Shown here one piece after another: positions 7,783 to 16,455 of a DNA stretch of 64,000 nt. Numbering within the stretch: the stretch's first letter is position 1; every line of letters starts with the position of its first letter. The notes beneath the pieces were generated by a model. The model had not been told where the DNA came from. It saw only the letters and a program-made list of their open reading frames with translations, and searched no databases. The stretch comes from Roseobacter sp. (lineage in GTDB: Bacteria; Pseudomonadota; Alphaproteobacteria; Rhodobacterales; Rhodobacteraceae). The DNA is taken from positions 28,326-92,325 of the forward strand of contig JAGXGZ010000047.1 of assembly GCA_024636495.1 (NCBI GenBank), in the 5' to 3' direction. The position numbers were made by a program, and so were the translations under genes.

Positions 7783-8310
7783 TCAGCCCTTTTTCCCAGC
7801 GGGATTTGCGGCAGCATCAGCTTTGGCCTTTGCGGCTGCATCGGCGTCGGCCTTCTTGGCGTCAGCTTCTTCCTGCGCTCTGGCGTCAGCATCCGCCTTT
7901 TCCTTGGCCTGAGCATCGGCTTTAGCTTTGGCGTCGGCATCTTCCTTGGCCTTGGCATCCGCGTCTGCTTTGGCCTTGGCGGCAGCAGCTGCCTTTTCCT
8001 TAGCATCCGCGTCGGCGCTGGCCTTGGCATCAGCCTTGGCTTTGGCGTCAGCTTCCTCCTTAGCCTTGGCGTCAGCATCGGCTTTGGCTTTAGCCTTTTC
8101 CTTCGCCTTGGCATCGGCCTCTTCCTGAGCCTTGGCGTCCGCGTCAGCTTGGGCTTTAGCCGCTGCTTTCTTGGCGACCTGACGCTCATATTCAGCCGGA
8201 TCAATTGCGGTACCAGACGCGATCAGCTTTTCAGCCAGAGCATCGTTGAAGCCCGCAGTCTCACCCGCCTGATACATCTGATACGCCTTGATCAGGCGTA
8301 CGATCTTCAT
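7783..8310 (-). CDS. Ala/Lys/Asp/Glu-repeat coiled-coil protein in the head operon
   Basis: Of 175 residues, the first 45 form a small compositionally normal domain (VRLIKAYQMYQAGETAGFND and an ALAEKLIASGTA helix). From about residue 46 to 170 the sequence is almost only Ala, Lys, Asp, Glu and Gln in short ADAKAK or EEADAK units. This resembles the long helix of TolA and is likely a single long alpha-helix or coiled coil. Head-proximal proteins with an N-terminal domain of this type are seen in other phages, usually without the extension. The gene overlaps its upstream neighbour by 4 bases. The extension could be a fibre projecting from the capsid or neck, but that is inference. Confidence 0.7.
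   Translation of the reverse strand: MKIVRLIKAYQMYQAGETAGFNDALAEKLIASGTAIDPAEYERQVAKKAAAKAQADADAKAQEEADAKAKEKAKAKADADAKAKEEADAKAKADAKASADADAKEKAAAAAKAKADADAKAKEDADAKAKADAQAKEKADADARAQEEADAKKADADAAAKAKADAAANPAGKKG
7800..8165. repeat. Low-complexity tandem repeat region inside the coiled-coil gene
   Basis: About 360 bases consist of degenerate 12- to 18-base units encoding Ala-Asp-Ala-Lys-Ala-Lys type segments. Neighbouring units differ mostly at third codon positions. This suggests old expansion with selection on the protein rather than recent slippage. The region is entirely within the gene at 7783-8310. Confidence 0.8.
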
Positions 8311-8768
8311 TGTGGCAGGCGGTCAAAACCGCCAAAGACCATCACCGACGACAACGCCGCTGTGTCGGCTCCGGATGCGCTCAGGTTCGGGGTGAAGTTC
8401 GCCCGGACATAGCGACCAGCGCCTGCCAGCAGAAGATCAACCTCGACGGTACCCGCCACGGTGCCGCCACCCGCTGGGCCCGTAGCGACAACGGCGCTCG
8501 CGCCGGATACCAGCGAAGTCGCATCGCCCAGGTCATCAGCGTTGCCGCTCTCGACCTCATAGGCGATAGACAGGGTTTCACCTGCTGCAAGCGTGGCGGT
8601 ATAGGGGATCGCCAGCACGCCGGACAGCGGGTGGCCGCTCTCCATCAGGTCGAGGATCCCCCCCGTGACGGCTGTTGCATCACCGGTGCCGCCTGCCGTG
8701 GCCGCAACGTTGGCCGAGGCACGCAACACTGCGATCAGCGCCCCGATGTTTCGCAATTGAGTGGTCAT
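8307..8768 (-). CDS. Phage capsid-associated protein (possible decoration protein)
   Basis: This 153-residue Ala/Gly/Thr/Ser-rich protein follows the major capsid gene, where decoration or cement proteins are often encoded. It lacks membrane segments and has many short strands (GVLAIPYTATLAAGETLSIAYEVE split by turns), compatible with a beta-sandwich. ATG 8768 was chosen because AAGGAG sits 9 bases upstream; a longer frame exists without such a site. It overlaps the next gene by 4 bases. Function is inferred from place only. Confidence 0.6.
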   Translation of the reverse strand: MTTQLRNIGALIAVLRASANVAATAGGTGDATAVTGGILDLMESGHPLSGVLAIPYTATLAAGETLSIAYEVESGNADDLGDATSLVSGASAVVATGPAGGGTVAGTVEVDLLLAGAGRYVRANFTPNLSASGADTAALSSVMVFGGFDRLPQ

Positions 8769-8859
8769 TTCACTTTCTCCTTGGGCAAGGCCCATTTAGG
8801 CTTCGGCTGGGATTGCCCGAGCCAAAGCGTGTTAGGTTCAGAAGTCGGTCAGGGAAGGT

Positions 8860-10170
8860 TTAGCCGGCTGTGCCCCAGGTCACGCCGGTCATGATGGACA
8901 GAGCCGCCAGATGACGCAGGCCGATGTCATGCTGCATAATCATGCGCATCAGGGTTTCGTCACGGCTGAAGGCTGCCTGCATGGTGCCGCTGGCATCCTT
9001 ATAGGCCGCCTCTGTCGACATGGCGATTTCGATGCCCATGTGTTCGCCGACCATGACGTGCGCGGGGTGAACCAGCATGATTTCCGAAGCGATACCGCCA
9101 CCGCCGAGGTTGTCCGGGATTTCGGTCGTGATGTGGACAGGCTTCTTGCGCAGCATGTTTTCGCCCATCTCGGGATAGACCTTGTTGCCATTGCCGTCCC
9201 GCAGGTTGGTCAGGAACATCGCCGAGCGTGGCGACATGATCCAATGCGCCCCGGTGTAAACGATGTTGTTGTTGCCAAGGGCCAGCTCCATCGCGCCAAG
9301 ATCGTTGTCGACCTTCTGGACATCAGGCACCGCCGTCATCGTCAAGATATGCGTGGCCTCAAACGGTGTGCCGAGGTGCTGGTAACGGAAGCCCTTTGGC
9401 TTGTATTCGGTACCGGCACCGCGCAGGAAGTGACGATCCTGAATTTGTGCGGCATCTTCGACGGCATCGTCGCGGATCATCCGATCGACAGCCGTTGAGC
9501 TGGAGCGCAGCAGATCATTCGAGACCGGGATGATCCCGCTCAGCTTCTTCGCCGACAGTTTGACTTGGCCATATTCGTAGCCGGTTGCCGGCGCATCTTC
9601 CTGCTCGCCGCCATAACCGAAGTTCGCACCACTGACGCGGCGGTTGGTGGTCATGTTACCGTTCGGCATCGGCACGATGCGCGGCCCCATTGCCGTCACG
9701 ACGCTGACAGGGCGCAGCAGTTCAATCACTTCGGTCGATACGTCTTCGGGCACAAGGAAACCACCGGCGGTACCGGTGCTCATGTTCTGGTTGGCAAAGA
9801 GACCGCTGTCGCCGTTAGCTTCAGCCATCTGCTGCGCGACATAGTGATTGCCACCCGCTGCCGCGATCGTGCGGACCATGCGGCCAAAGGTCAGACCCTT
9901 TTCGGCTGGTTTCGCAGGCGTGGTGCCAGCAACCGGCGGGGTGCTGCCGGGAAGTGGCTCAGGCGTGCGCGCAGCAGCAGCGCGGCGGCGCTCTAGATCT
10001 TCGAGGCGTGTCAGTTCCGTGGCCGCCTTGTCGTCCTGCGCTTTCAGCTCATCAAAGGCAGTCAGTTGCTCGGCGGTCATATCTTCACCATCGGGCACCT
10101 TTGCGAGCAGCGCATCCATCTGGTCGATAATACCCGCGCGGCGGGTTCTCAGCTCAAGGATTTTATCCAT
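8860..10170 (-). CDS. Major capsid protein, HK97 fold
   Basis: This 436-residue protein has the two-part layout of HK97-type capsid precursors. The N-terminal coiled delta domain (residues 1-70, rich in Glu/Leu/Arg) and a Pro-rich linker are cut off by the neighbouring protease. The mature shell domain starts around residue 110 (AAAGGNHYVAQQM) and includes TAGGFLVPEDVSTEVIELL and GIIPVSNDLLRSS, typical of the family. It builds the icosahedral head. The gene lies 2 bases downstream of the protease gene. Confidence 0.95.
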   Translation of the reverse strand: MDKILELRTRRAGIIDQMDALLAKVPDGEDMTAEQLTAFDELKAQDDKAATELTRLEDLERRRAAAARTPEPLPGSTPPVAGTTPAKPAEKGLTFGRMVRTIAAAGGNHYVAQQMAEANGDSGLFANQNMSTGTAGGFLVPEDVSTEVIELLRPVSVVTAMGPRIVPMPNGNMTTNRRVSGANFGYGGEQEDAPATGYEYGQVKLSAKKLSGIIPVSNDLLRSSSTAVDRMIRDDAVEDAAQIQDRHFLRGAGTEYKPKGFRYQHLGTPFEATHILTMTAVPDVQKVDNDLGAMELALGNNNIVYTGAHWIMSPRSAMFLTNLRDGNGNKVYPEMGENMLRKKPVHITTEIPDNLGGGGIASEIMLVHPAHVMVGEHMGIEIAMSTEAAYKDASGTMQAAFSRDETLMRMIMQHDIGLRHLAALSIMTGVTWGTAG

Positions 10171-10172
10171 GA

Positions 10173-11117
10173 TCAGCTCCTTATTGCGGCACGCCGCGTT
10201 TCAATGTCGGTGGAAGCGCGCGCACGGCTCCCCACCACTGGTTGCCGGGTGCGCCCGGATTTCTCTGACAGCAGCGCCTCAAGGGTGCCCACACGGTCAG
10301 CCATGCCTGCCTTCACGGCACGGGCAGCTGAAAGCATCGCCCCTTGTCCGAATTCAGCGCGGACCCGTGCTTCGGTCACTTTGCGACCGGCGGCGACGTC
10401 CGCGATGAAGATCTCTTCGATCGCGTCAATGTCGCGTTGAATGGCGGCCTTGCCCTCTTCGGTGCTGGGATCTGGCCGCTTCATCGGAGCGCCGGTGCTG
10501 ACCACCTCATAGGACCGGCGACCGTTGGCATCCGGTGCCTCTTGGCGGGACATCGAGGCGACAACTCCGATCGAGCCCACGGCAGCGGATCGATCCATCA
10601 CGATCTCGCTGGCCTGTGATGCCAGCCAATATGCAGCCGATGCGCCGTTGCCCGTGATGTATGCCGTGATTGGCTTGGTGGATGCGCGCAGCGTCTCTGC
10701 GGCCTCGCCCAGACCCGAGACCACGCCACCCGGGCTGTCGAACAGCATCACGATCCGTTCGACATCAGCTGATGCCAGCGCCACGCGATGATCACGCATG
10801 ACGGCGTCTAGAGACGTGCCATCTGTCGATGCGCCCACCATACTGGCCCGCGGGAAGATCGCACCGATCACAGGTATCACCGCGCAGCCGTCACGAATGG
10901 TCGACATACGCGCACCCTCCAGCCGCGTGCCAACAGCAGCGATTGCCATCCTGGACGCGTCGACGTTCTCGATGTGACCGTCGCGCGCAATGCGCTCAAG
11001 AACATCATCATCCAGCGCGCGCGCCGCGATCGCCTCGATTGCGGCCAGATAATCGGGAAGGATCGCCCACGGCTGCGACCGGATAGCTGCAATAAGTGCA
11101 GTCAGATCTTTGCTCAC
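10173..11117 (-). CDS. Head maturation protease, S49 (SppA/ClpP-like) family
   Basis: This 314-residue protein shows the S49 signature: FDSPGG at 127-131, the nucleophile motif GNGASAAYW with Ser160, and a candidate general-base lysine at 213 (PMKRP). It would trim the capsid precursor and itself during procapsid maturation. The order portal-protease-capsid is standard for HK97-like phages. It starts with GTG at 11117, overlapping the portal stop (GTGA). The C-terminal 30 residues are basic and may be a scaffold tail. Confidence 0.92.
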   Translation of the reverse strand: MSKDLTALIAAIRSQPWAILPDYLAAIEAIAARALDDDVLERIARDGHIENVDASRMAIAAVGTRLEGARMSTIRDGCAVIPVIGAIFPRASMVGASTDGTSLDAVMRDHRVALASADVERIVMLFDSPGGVVSGLGEAAETLRASTKPITAYITGNGASAAYWLASQASEIVMDRSAAVGSIGVVASMSRQEAPDANGRRSYEVVSTGAPMKRPDPSTEEGKAAIQRDIDAIEEIFIADVAAGRKVTEARVRAEFGQGAMLSAARAVKAGMADRVGTLEALLSEKSGRTRQPVVGSRARASTDIETRRAAIRS

Positions 11118-12385
11118 TCGTTTTCTCCATTTGCAGGGGGGCTTTCGGCAGACTTGCCAGCCACTTGAAAGTTGGACGGCATCCAGTAATCAGTGCCTGC
11201 TGCGCCCTTGATGTCCGGCTTGTTCTCATAGCTGCGCAGCTCGTTGCCGTTGACCATGCCCATCTGGCGCTGGAGCCAGAACGCTTCCATGCGGCTCTTG
11301 AGATCGCCCTTCACAAGCGCGTCGGTGACGTGCTCGAAGTAGAAGCCTTCGCGCGCAAAGGCCTTGGTTGCCGCCTGCGCCAGACGCGCATAGTGCGGGC
11401 CAAGGTGATAGATCACGAACTCAAGCGATTGCTGCTCGATGTTCCCAAAGGTTGCCTTTGACAGATCAAAGATCAGGTGCGGCGGCACGCCCCAGATCCG
11501 TGCAAGGTCTACCACCTGAAACTGGCGCGTTTCCAAGAACTGGCTTTGGCGCATGTCATGGGTCAGGAAGTTTGCCTTCAGATCCTGATCGAGGACGGCG
11601 ATCATCTCACCGTCCTGCCCTGCGTAGAGTTTCGACCAATCCTCTTTGATCCGGCGCTTGTCATCCGTCCCGACCTTTTGCTCAGTCGAAAGGACCGTCG
11701 ACGGCCTGCCGCCCTTGTTCCAGAAGCGTGCCGTGTGGTCCGATGTGGCAATCGCGCCGCCAAGCGCATCCCGCGCATACTGAATCGGGTTCAGACCATT
11801 CAGACCATTCCGGGAGAACCCAGGCACATGGAAGATATCCCGCGCCGGGAACCGCTCATGTGATCCATCCGGCAAGGTCGCATCGTAAAACAGGATCATT
11901 CCATCTTGCCGATCGAAGTATTCAGCGACCAACACAGTGCCGGGCTTGAGACGCGTCAGAACCCGTGCCCTGCCATCAAGACCCCGGCTGACATAGGCGT
12001 AGAAGTCACCGGCCAGCAGGATATCGGCCAGAAGCAGTTCCAGAAAGGCAAACGGCGTCTGATGGCTGTTCGGCGAGACCTTGAAGAGCTTTCCTTCGGT
12101 CTCTTCGAGGGCGGCAAACCGGCCACCTTGCCGGCGCTCGTAATAGTGCAGCGGCGTCATCGCAAAGACGCCCGTCAGGATCCGCAGGGCTTGCAAAGTG
12201 GCCGGAATGGACAGAGCGCTCTTTTCATCAACACGAACGCCGGTTTTCGAGCGACCGGCGGTGACAATGCCGTTCCACTGGCGTTCGCTCTGGACATCCG
12301 CACCCGACGCCTGAAGCGGAGGCTCGGCGCGCACGGATTGCGTCGCCTGCCCGCGGGCTGGCTTCCAGAAGTCCATAATTCCCAT
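11114..12385 (-). CDS. Portal protein (HK97 family)
   Basis: This 423-residue protein matches HK97-type portals: ALSIPATLQALRILTGVFA early, PLHYYERR, a long central stretch with DIFHVPGFSRNGLNGLNPI, and ARIWGVPPHLIFDLSKATFGN with the conserved Val-Pro-Pro. It forms the dodecameric DNA gate and docks the terminase. The C-terminal part after residue 390 is flexible and Pro/Ala-rich. It begins 2 bases after the terminase gene ends. Confidence 0.95.
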   Translation of the reverse strand: MGIMDFWKPARGQATQSVRAEPPLQASGADVQSERQWNGIVTAGRSKTGVRVDEKSALSIPATLQALRILTGVFAMTPLHYYERRQGGRFAALEETEGKLFKVSPNSHQTPFAFLELLLADILLAGDFYAYVSRGLDGRARVLTRLKPGTVLVAEYFDRQDGMILFYDATLPDGSHERFPARDIFHVPGFSRNGLNGLNPIQYARDALGGAIATSDHTARFWNKGGRPSTVLSTEQKVGTDDKRRIKEDWSKLYAGQDGEMIAVLDQDLKANFLTHDMRQSQFLETRQFQVVDLARIWGVPPHLIFDLSKATFGNIEQQSLEFVIYHLGPHYARLAQAATKAFAREGFYFEHVTDALVKGDLKSRMEAFWLQRQMGMVNGNELRSYENKPDIKGAAGTDYWMPSNFQVAGKSAESPPANGENE

Positions 12386-12387
12386 GA

Positions 12388-14088
12388 TCAGATCCCTGTG
12401 TACTCAAAAGCCTGCGCACCGGCGGCGACCGGGTTGCGCGACATCATCATGAAGGCATCGAACGTCGCCATGAGCGGATCGATCTTTGCCTTGCCGGCTG
12501 TTTCTTTCGTGATCAGGACAGCATTGCCCCGTTGTTCAGTCTTGGCGTTACCAAGCACCCACGCCATCATCGGCGAACCGCAGTGCCGGAACGTCCCATT
12601 CTTGAGCTTGCGCTCCATCCCGTTGATCGCAGGCGTGAGCCTGTACCCCTGCCCCACGGCCACCATCATCTTGTGCTCGACGCCGCGTGACGCCATTTCA
12701 TCGACCAGCGCGCTGACACCCATCGGATCGAGGCCGACAGCGCCCTCTTCGGGCAGCAATCCGGATTCGAGCAGCTGCTCGACGATATCCGCAACCTCGA
12801 CAATGTCCCTGGTCGGCTCATCATCGCCAACTGTGACCAGATCCCCAGCTGCTGCAAAATCCTGCAGCGTCGGCGCGATCTCTTTGCGCTTGAAGACTTC
12901 CGGATGCGCCCAGGCTTTCGCCCAATGCAGCCAGTCTTTGGTTTCCCTGTCCCGACCGATCACTGCCAGCCCCATCAGATCGTCCAGACCGCCGCCATCA
13001 ATGCCGACCACTGCAACCTCGCAGCGCTCAATCAGCGATTTGAGGTCGAGACCCGCCAGCGCAGCGCCTTCCCAGTAGTTTGCGCCGACCCAACTGTTCG
13101 ACTTCAAACCGAGGCCGATCTGCACATTGAAGTGCTGGGACGCCAGAAGCGCCAGTTCGGCGGGTCCATCCCGCAGCGCCGTGGTCAGCTGATCCGCCAG
13201 AAACGCCTTGTCGACCGATCTGTTCAGGTTCGGATTGACCAGCCCCCAAGTCGCAGCATCCTTCCAGCCGCCCGACTTCTGCATCTTGGCCGGAAGTTCA
13301 TATAGAACCGCCAGCAGCGGCAGCACCAATTCACCGTCCCGCACCGCGCGGGCCCGATCGAGTTCTTTCTTGAACACGCCCGCCGGCGGCGCTTTCGACT
13401 GCGTCGTGATCTGCAGCAAGAAACCGTCAGGCCGCGCCGCCAGTGCCCCGCGCACCTCGATGAATACCGCATCGGCCTTCGACTTGGTCGCAAACTCGTG
13501 CGTCTCATCAATCAGCGTGAACGTGGACTTGCCGCCAGTGATCGCATCCGTGTCAGCCGCTTTGATCACGATCTCGGCCAGCGAAATTCGATGTGTGATT
13601 TTCTTCAGGTGGTCCTGAAGGTGAAACGTGCGCGTCAGATCCGGGTCCAGGCGAATGATGCCCTTGGCCTGCTTAAACGCGATCGCCGCAATCGTCTTGG
13701 TTGGAGCGATCAGCAGCAGCTCGGCTTCGGGCCGCTCGTTCATGATCGCCGCCGTGACGATGATCGCGGCGGCGATGCTCGACTTCCCGTTCTTCTTCGG
13801 CACCATCATGAAGAATTCACGGATCATCCGGCGCTTGGTGACCGGGTCATAGGATCCGAAGATTGCCCGCACGAATGAGAACACCCATTCGTCACAGGCT
13901 TCGCCATAGGTCGGCGTCCCGATGATGTCCGGCACTCGCAGGCGCTTGAATATCCGGAGCGCCTTAGCCGCGACCTCATCGAAGAGCGGCAGGTCCGGAA
14001 TCAGCGAACGCCCCTGGACGATCCTTTCTTCCCAGTCCGGGACAGCCGTTGACCAGTTCGCCGGTTCTTCGGGCAACGCGTCCAGCAT
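12388..14088 (-). CDS. Terminase large subunit
   Basis: This 566-residue DNA packaging motor (Terminase_1 type) carries a deviant Walker A VPKKNGKS at 96-103, Walker B TLIDE at 191-195, and a C-terminal nuclease domain with a likely metal-binding aspartate in VGIDGGGLDD near residue 330. It cuts concatemeric DNA and pumps it through the portal. Length fits the HK97/phiC31-like group, which usually makes cohesive ends. It overlaps the small-subunit stop (TGATG). Confidence 0.95.
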   Translation of the reverse strand: MLDALPEEPANWSTAVPDWEERIVQGRSLIPDLPLFDEVAAKALRIFKRLRVPDIIGTPTYGEACDEWVFSFVRAIFGSYDPVTKRRMIREFFMMVPKKNGKSSIAAAIIVTAAIMNERPEAELLLIAPTKTIAAIAFKQAKGIIRLDPDLTRTFHLQDHLKKITHRISLAEIVIKAADTDAITGGKSTFTLIDETHEFATKSKADAVFIEVRGALAARPDGFLLQITTQSKAPPAGVFKKELDRARAVRDGELVLPLLAVLYELPAKMQKSGGWKDAATWGLVNPNLNRSVDKAFLADQLTTALRDGPAELALLASQHFNVQIGLGLKSNSWVGANYWEGAALAGLDLKSLIERCEVAVVGIDGGGLDDLMGLAVIGRDRETKDWLHWAKAWAHPEVFKRKEIAPTLQDFAAAGDLVTVGDDEPTRDIVEVADIVEQLLESGLLPEEGAVGLDPMGVSALVDEMASRGVEHKMMVAVGQGYRLTPAINGMERKLKNGTFRHCGSPMMAWVLGNAKTEQRGNAVLITKETAGKAKIDPLMATFDAFMMMSRNPVAAGAQAFEYTGI

Positions 14089-14567
14089 CAGTGGGTCTGC
14101 CCACCGCTGAACTGTAGATCTTCACCCCAGGTGTCGCTTTCGCCCGCCTCTCTCGCCTCGATGGCGGCCCGTTCCTTCTTGCCCAGCTTTTCCTTTGGAT
14201 CGTCATCACTTTGCGCACGCTCGAGCCTGCGCTCGGCGTACATGCGATCGTTTTTATCCATCATCTGGTCCAGCAGCTTCAGCGCCGTCATGTTGCCTGC
14301 GTTCGCCTGCTCAAGTGCGATCTCGAATTGACGCGCAACCAGCCGGTCGCGCATCACGTCCCGAATTTTCAGATCGGCTCTAAAATACCGCTTCAGAGTG
14401 GCCAGTGAGATGTCCAAAGCGTTAGCAATCCGTTGGTTGCCCCAACCCAAAGCCAGTAACATCTTGACTTTGTTACGATCTTTTTCTGTTGCCTCATATC
14501 TTGGCCGCCCGCGCTGCCCGAGACCGGGCTGCACAGGGTTACCAAAGAGGTCAAAATGTTCATCCAC
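14088..14567 (-). CDS. Terminase small subunit-like DNA-binding protein
   Basis: This 159-residue protein directly precedes the large terminase gene. It contains a helix-turn-helix at about residues 34-62 (LLALGWGNQRIANALDIS, ATLKRYF), then long charged helices (70-130) for oligomerisation. This is the usual build of a small terminase, which marks the packaging start and recruits the large subunit. It starts with GTG at 14567, with GGAG about 11 bases upstream; the nearby ATG is out of frame. Confidence 0.75.
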   Translation of the reverse strand: MDEHFDLFGNPVQPGLGQRGRPRYEATEKDRNKVKMLLALGWGNQRIANALDISLATLKRYFRADLKIRDVMRDRLVARQFEIALEQANAGNMTALKLLDQMMDKNDRMYAERRLERAQSDDDPKEKLGKKERAAIEAREAGESDTWGEDLQFSGGQTH

Positions 14568-14657
14568 CGAAAAAAATTCTCCGCGTGAGGGAAGGTGCCG
14601 GTCTAGATGTCGATCAGGGCCTAGGGATTTGACCCCCCATACCCCTACGCCAACCGG

Positions 14658-15011
14658 CTATCGTGCCGAGCGCTCTGCCCGCTGCTTTTCGCCGTTGTGA
14701 CAGGGCGCGCAGAGGCACTGAAGGTTCTGGGCATCCCAGAACAGTGCCGCGTCACCGCCGTGTCTGATCGTGTGGTCCGCAACAAGTTGCGATGTGTCTG
14801 ACCGAACATCACCGCACATCTTGCAGGTGAAGCAGTCACGAACGAGGACTGACCAGCGAAGCCGTTGCCAGCGCGCCGTCTTGTACCAGCTGCGCCAAGA
14901 CAGCCGCTGGTCACGTTCCCTGCTCTGATCGTTCCGCGTCTGTGGTGCGAGATAGCCAAGCTTCGGTGCGACACGGTGCAGGCCATCAGGTAACTGACGA
15001 AGCTTTCCCAT
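14658..15011 (-). CDS. HNH endonuclease of the packaging module
   Basis: This 117-residue protein has the HNH fold residues: two zinc-binding pairs (CKMC around residue 63 and CLCAPC near 98) and VADHTIRHGGD with the catalytic His. HNH proteins next to the terminase are required for cohesive-end cleavage in HK97-like phages. The basic N-terminal half (QRLSWRSWYKTARWQRLR) fits DNA binding. It lies 90 bases before the small terminase, a gap that may contain the cos site. Confidence 0.9.
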   Translation of the reverse strand: MGKLRQLPDGLHRVAPKLGYLAPQTRNDQSRERDQRLSWRSWYKTARWQRLRWSVLVRDCFTCKMCGDVRSDTSQLVADHTIRHGGDAALFWDAQNLQCLCAPCHNGEKQRAERSAR

Positions 15012-15031
15012 GCGAGACCCCCAAACGCAAA

Positions 15032-15061
15032 GCGCCCGGAGCGGGTTTACCGTCCGGGCGC
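15032..15061 (-). terminator. Strong hairpin between early and packaging genes
   Basis: GCGCCCGGA and TCCGGGCGC form a perfect 9-bp stem, with an inner CGG/CCG pairing around a short loop. On the minus strand it is followed by TTTGCGTTT, a weak T-rich tract. It could end early leftward transcription or be an antitermination site before the late genes. Confidence 0.55.
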
Positions 15062-15092
15062 AGAAGTGTTGTTGGCATGATGTCTAGGGGGG

Positions 15093-15800
15093 CTAACCCT
15101 GAGGCGCAATACCTTTCTTCCATGGCGTCATCGGTGGCATGCAGTCATCCACTGACCATCTTGACAGATTAGTGTGTATTTCAAATGTGATACGCAGTTC
15201 ACTTAATGCAGACCACCACTGCAAATAATTACGCCGAGCCGCTGCTACCTGCCCACCATCAGGCCGATACACGACAGGACAGACCTGCACATCGTGACGC
15301 CGAGGCCTCAGACCCGAGGAATCAATCTCAATGCCGAGGCTCATGGTCTTTGCCCTGCGACCATACGGATTGACGTGCCAGTCCTTCGGTTCACATCGTG
15401 GCTGCACCCCGACGAACGCGTCAGGCATCGCCCTCGCCCGCGCCAGCTCAGCGATCTGCACCGCCATGCGCCGGCCACCGCAACCCTCTGGCAACACAGC
15501 CACAGCAGCAGCGACCAGATCAGCATCAGGATCCGGCAGTGAATAGCCACCGCCATCGACCCGACAACCAAGCGCACCACGCTGTGCCATCAGGTAAGCG
15601 TTCCCCACAGCGCCATATCCCATTGCCAGCGTGCCTTCATCTTCAAAGTCGATCGAGGCGCATTCATCCGCGAATGCCCATTCCAGCAAAGACTGGATGC
15701 TGATCGGTCTGCGCATGCGCCCAAGGCCATCCTGTGACGTCTGCGCTGCCATTGTTTTGCCAACCCGTCGACCCGATTGAAAAGCCCGGTGCACCATCAT
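15093..15800 (-). CDS. Uncharacterised phage early protein (235 aa)
   Basis: I do not recognise this 235-residue protein. ATG 15800 was chosen for its ATGA overlap with the preceding stop. Visible features are an N-terminal basic segment, an ISIQSLLEWAFADECASIDFEDE motif (split by acidic residues), a Gly-rich stretch around 75-125, and several cysteines without clear metal-binding spacing. Its position just before the packaging module suggests a late-gene regulator or a recombination accessory, but nothing in the sequence proves this. Confidence 0.6.
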   Translation of the reverse strand: MMVHRAFQSGRRVGKTMAAQTSQDGLGRMRRPISIQSLLEWAFADECASIDFEDEGTLAMGYGAVGNAYLMAQRGALGCRVDGGGYSLPDPDADLVAAAVAVLPEGCGGRRMAVQIAELARARAMPDAFVGVQPRCEPKDWHVNPYGRRAKTMSLGIEIDSSGLRPRRHDVQVCPVVYRPDGGQVAAARRNYLQWWSALSELRITFEIHTNLSRWSVDDCMPPMTPWKKGIAPQG

Positions 15801-16387
15801 GAAGCATCCTCCGTCACACCGGACTGGTTGCCAACCAACCCTTCCACATAGGCGACCTTGTCCTGATACCAATCAAGCCACTGCGCATCGTCATCAGGGA
15901 TACTATGCCCGCGCGAGATGCGATCCTTTGCCAACTCGACACGCCGCCGCCAATCATCTGCCTTGTCAGCGACCATCTTCTTATCCATCGGCTTGACCGG
16001 TGGTCGCTTGTGCTGCGTCCAAAACCAGTATTCAGCGACCAGCCGATCCCCGAGCAATGCCGCACCGCCCGCAGCAGACGCGAACCACCTCAGCAGCTGG
16101 GGCAGTTCATCCAATGGCCGGCGCTGAAAGCTTTCCGCCAAGCCAAGCACCGTGGCAGGCACAGGCCAGAAGCATCTGGACGTGCCTTCACCCTTAGTCC
16201 GCAACGAAATGCGCAAGGCGACCAGCCCGTCATCCTTGAGATAGGCCAGATCATCCGCCAAGCGATCCAAGCGCGTCTTTGCATCCTCAACCGTCACGCC
16301 CTTGGAAAACCGAAACCCGTCAGCCTTCAACGGATTGATCAGCAGCCTGCGCACACGGTCCCGTTTGGTCTCTGTCGCCTCTTCCAT
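15797..16387 (-). CDS. Uncharacterised phage early protein (196 aa)
   Basis: This 196-residue protein of unknown function starts with a basic segment (KRDRVRRLLINPLKADGF). It continues with a Leu-rich amphipathic region and ends with an acidic, Trp-rich helix (DDAQWLDWYQDKVAYVEGL). It is the first gene after the repeat array at 16,456-16,556 and is coupled to the next gene by a 4-base overlap. The two form a separate transcription unit, possibly started from the repeat-containing region. Confidence 0.6.
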   Translation of the reverse strand: MEEATETKRDRVRRLLINPLKADGFRFSKGVTVEDAKTRLDRLADDLAYLKDDGLVALRISLRTKGEGTSRCFWPVPATVLGLAESFQRRPLDELPQLLRWFASAAGGAALLGDRLVAEYWFWTQHKRPPVKPMDKKMVADKADDWRRRVELAKDRISRGHSIPDDDAQWLDWYQDKVAYVEGLVGNQSGVTEDAS

Positions 16388-16455
16388 GCCGTTCCCCTTT
16401 TCTCAGCCTAATCCCCTGTCAGCACCCGCATCTCTGGCGGTGTGCTACGCCGTTT

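Noticed and set aside
7928..8128. Plus-strand Ala/Ser/Leu-repeat protein
   Set aside because: It is the antisense reading of the coiled-coil repeat and has no ribosome site.
7800..8165. CRISPR array
   Set aside because: The repeats are degenerate, contiguous, lack spacers and encode Ala/Lys/Asp-rich protein in frame.
11906..13078. A 390-codon plus-strand frame opposite portal and terminase genes
   Set aside because: It crosses the boundary of two firmly identified minus-strand genes and its translation has no recognisable domain.
1..15011. A genuine gene transfer agent cluster
   Set aside because: The tail order is gene-transfer-agent-like, but integrase, excisionase, repressor switch, HNH and methyltransferase genes mark a true prophage.
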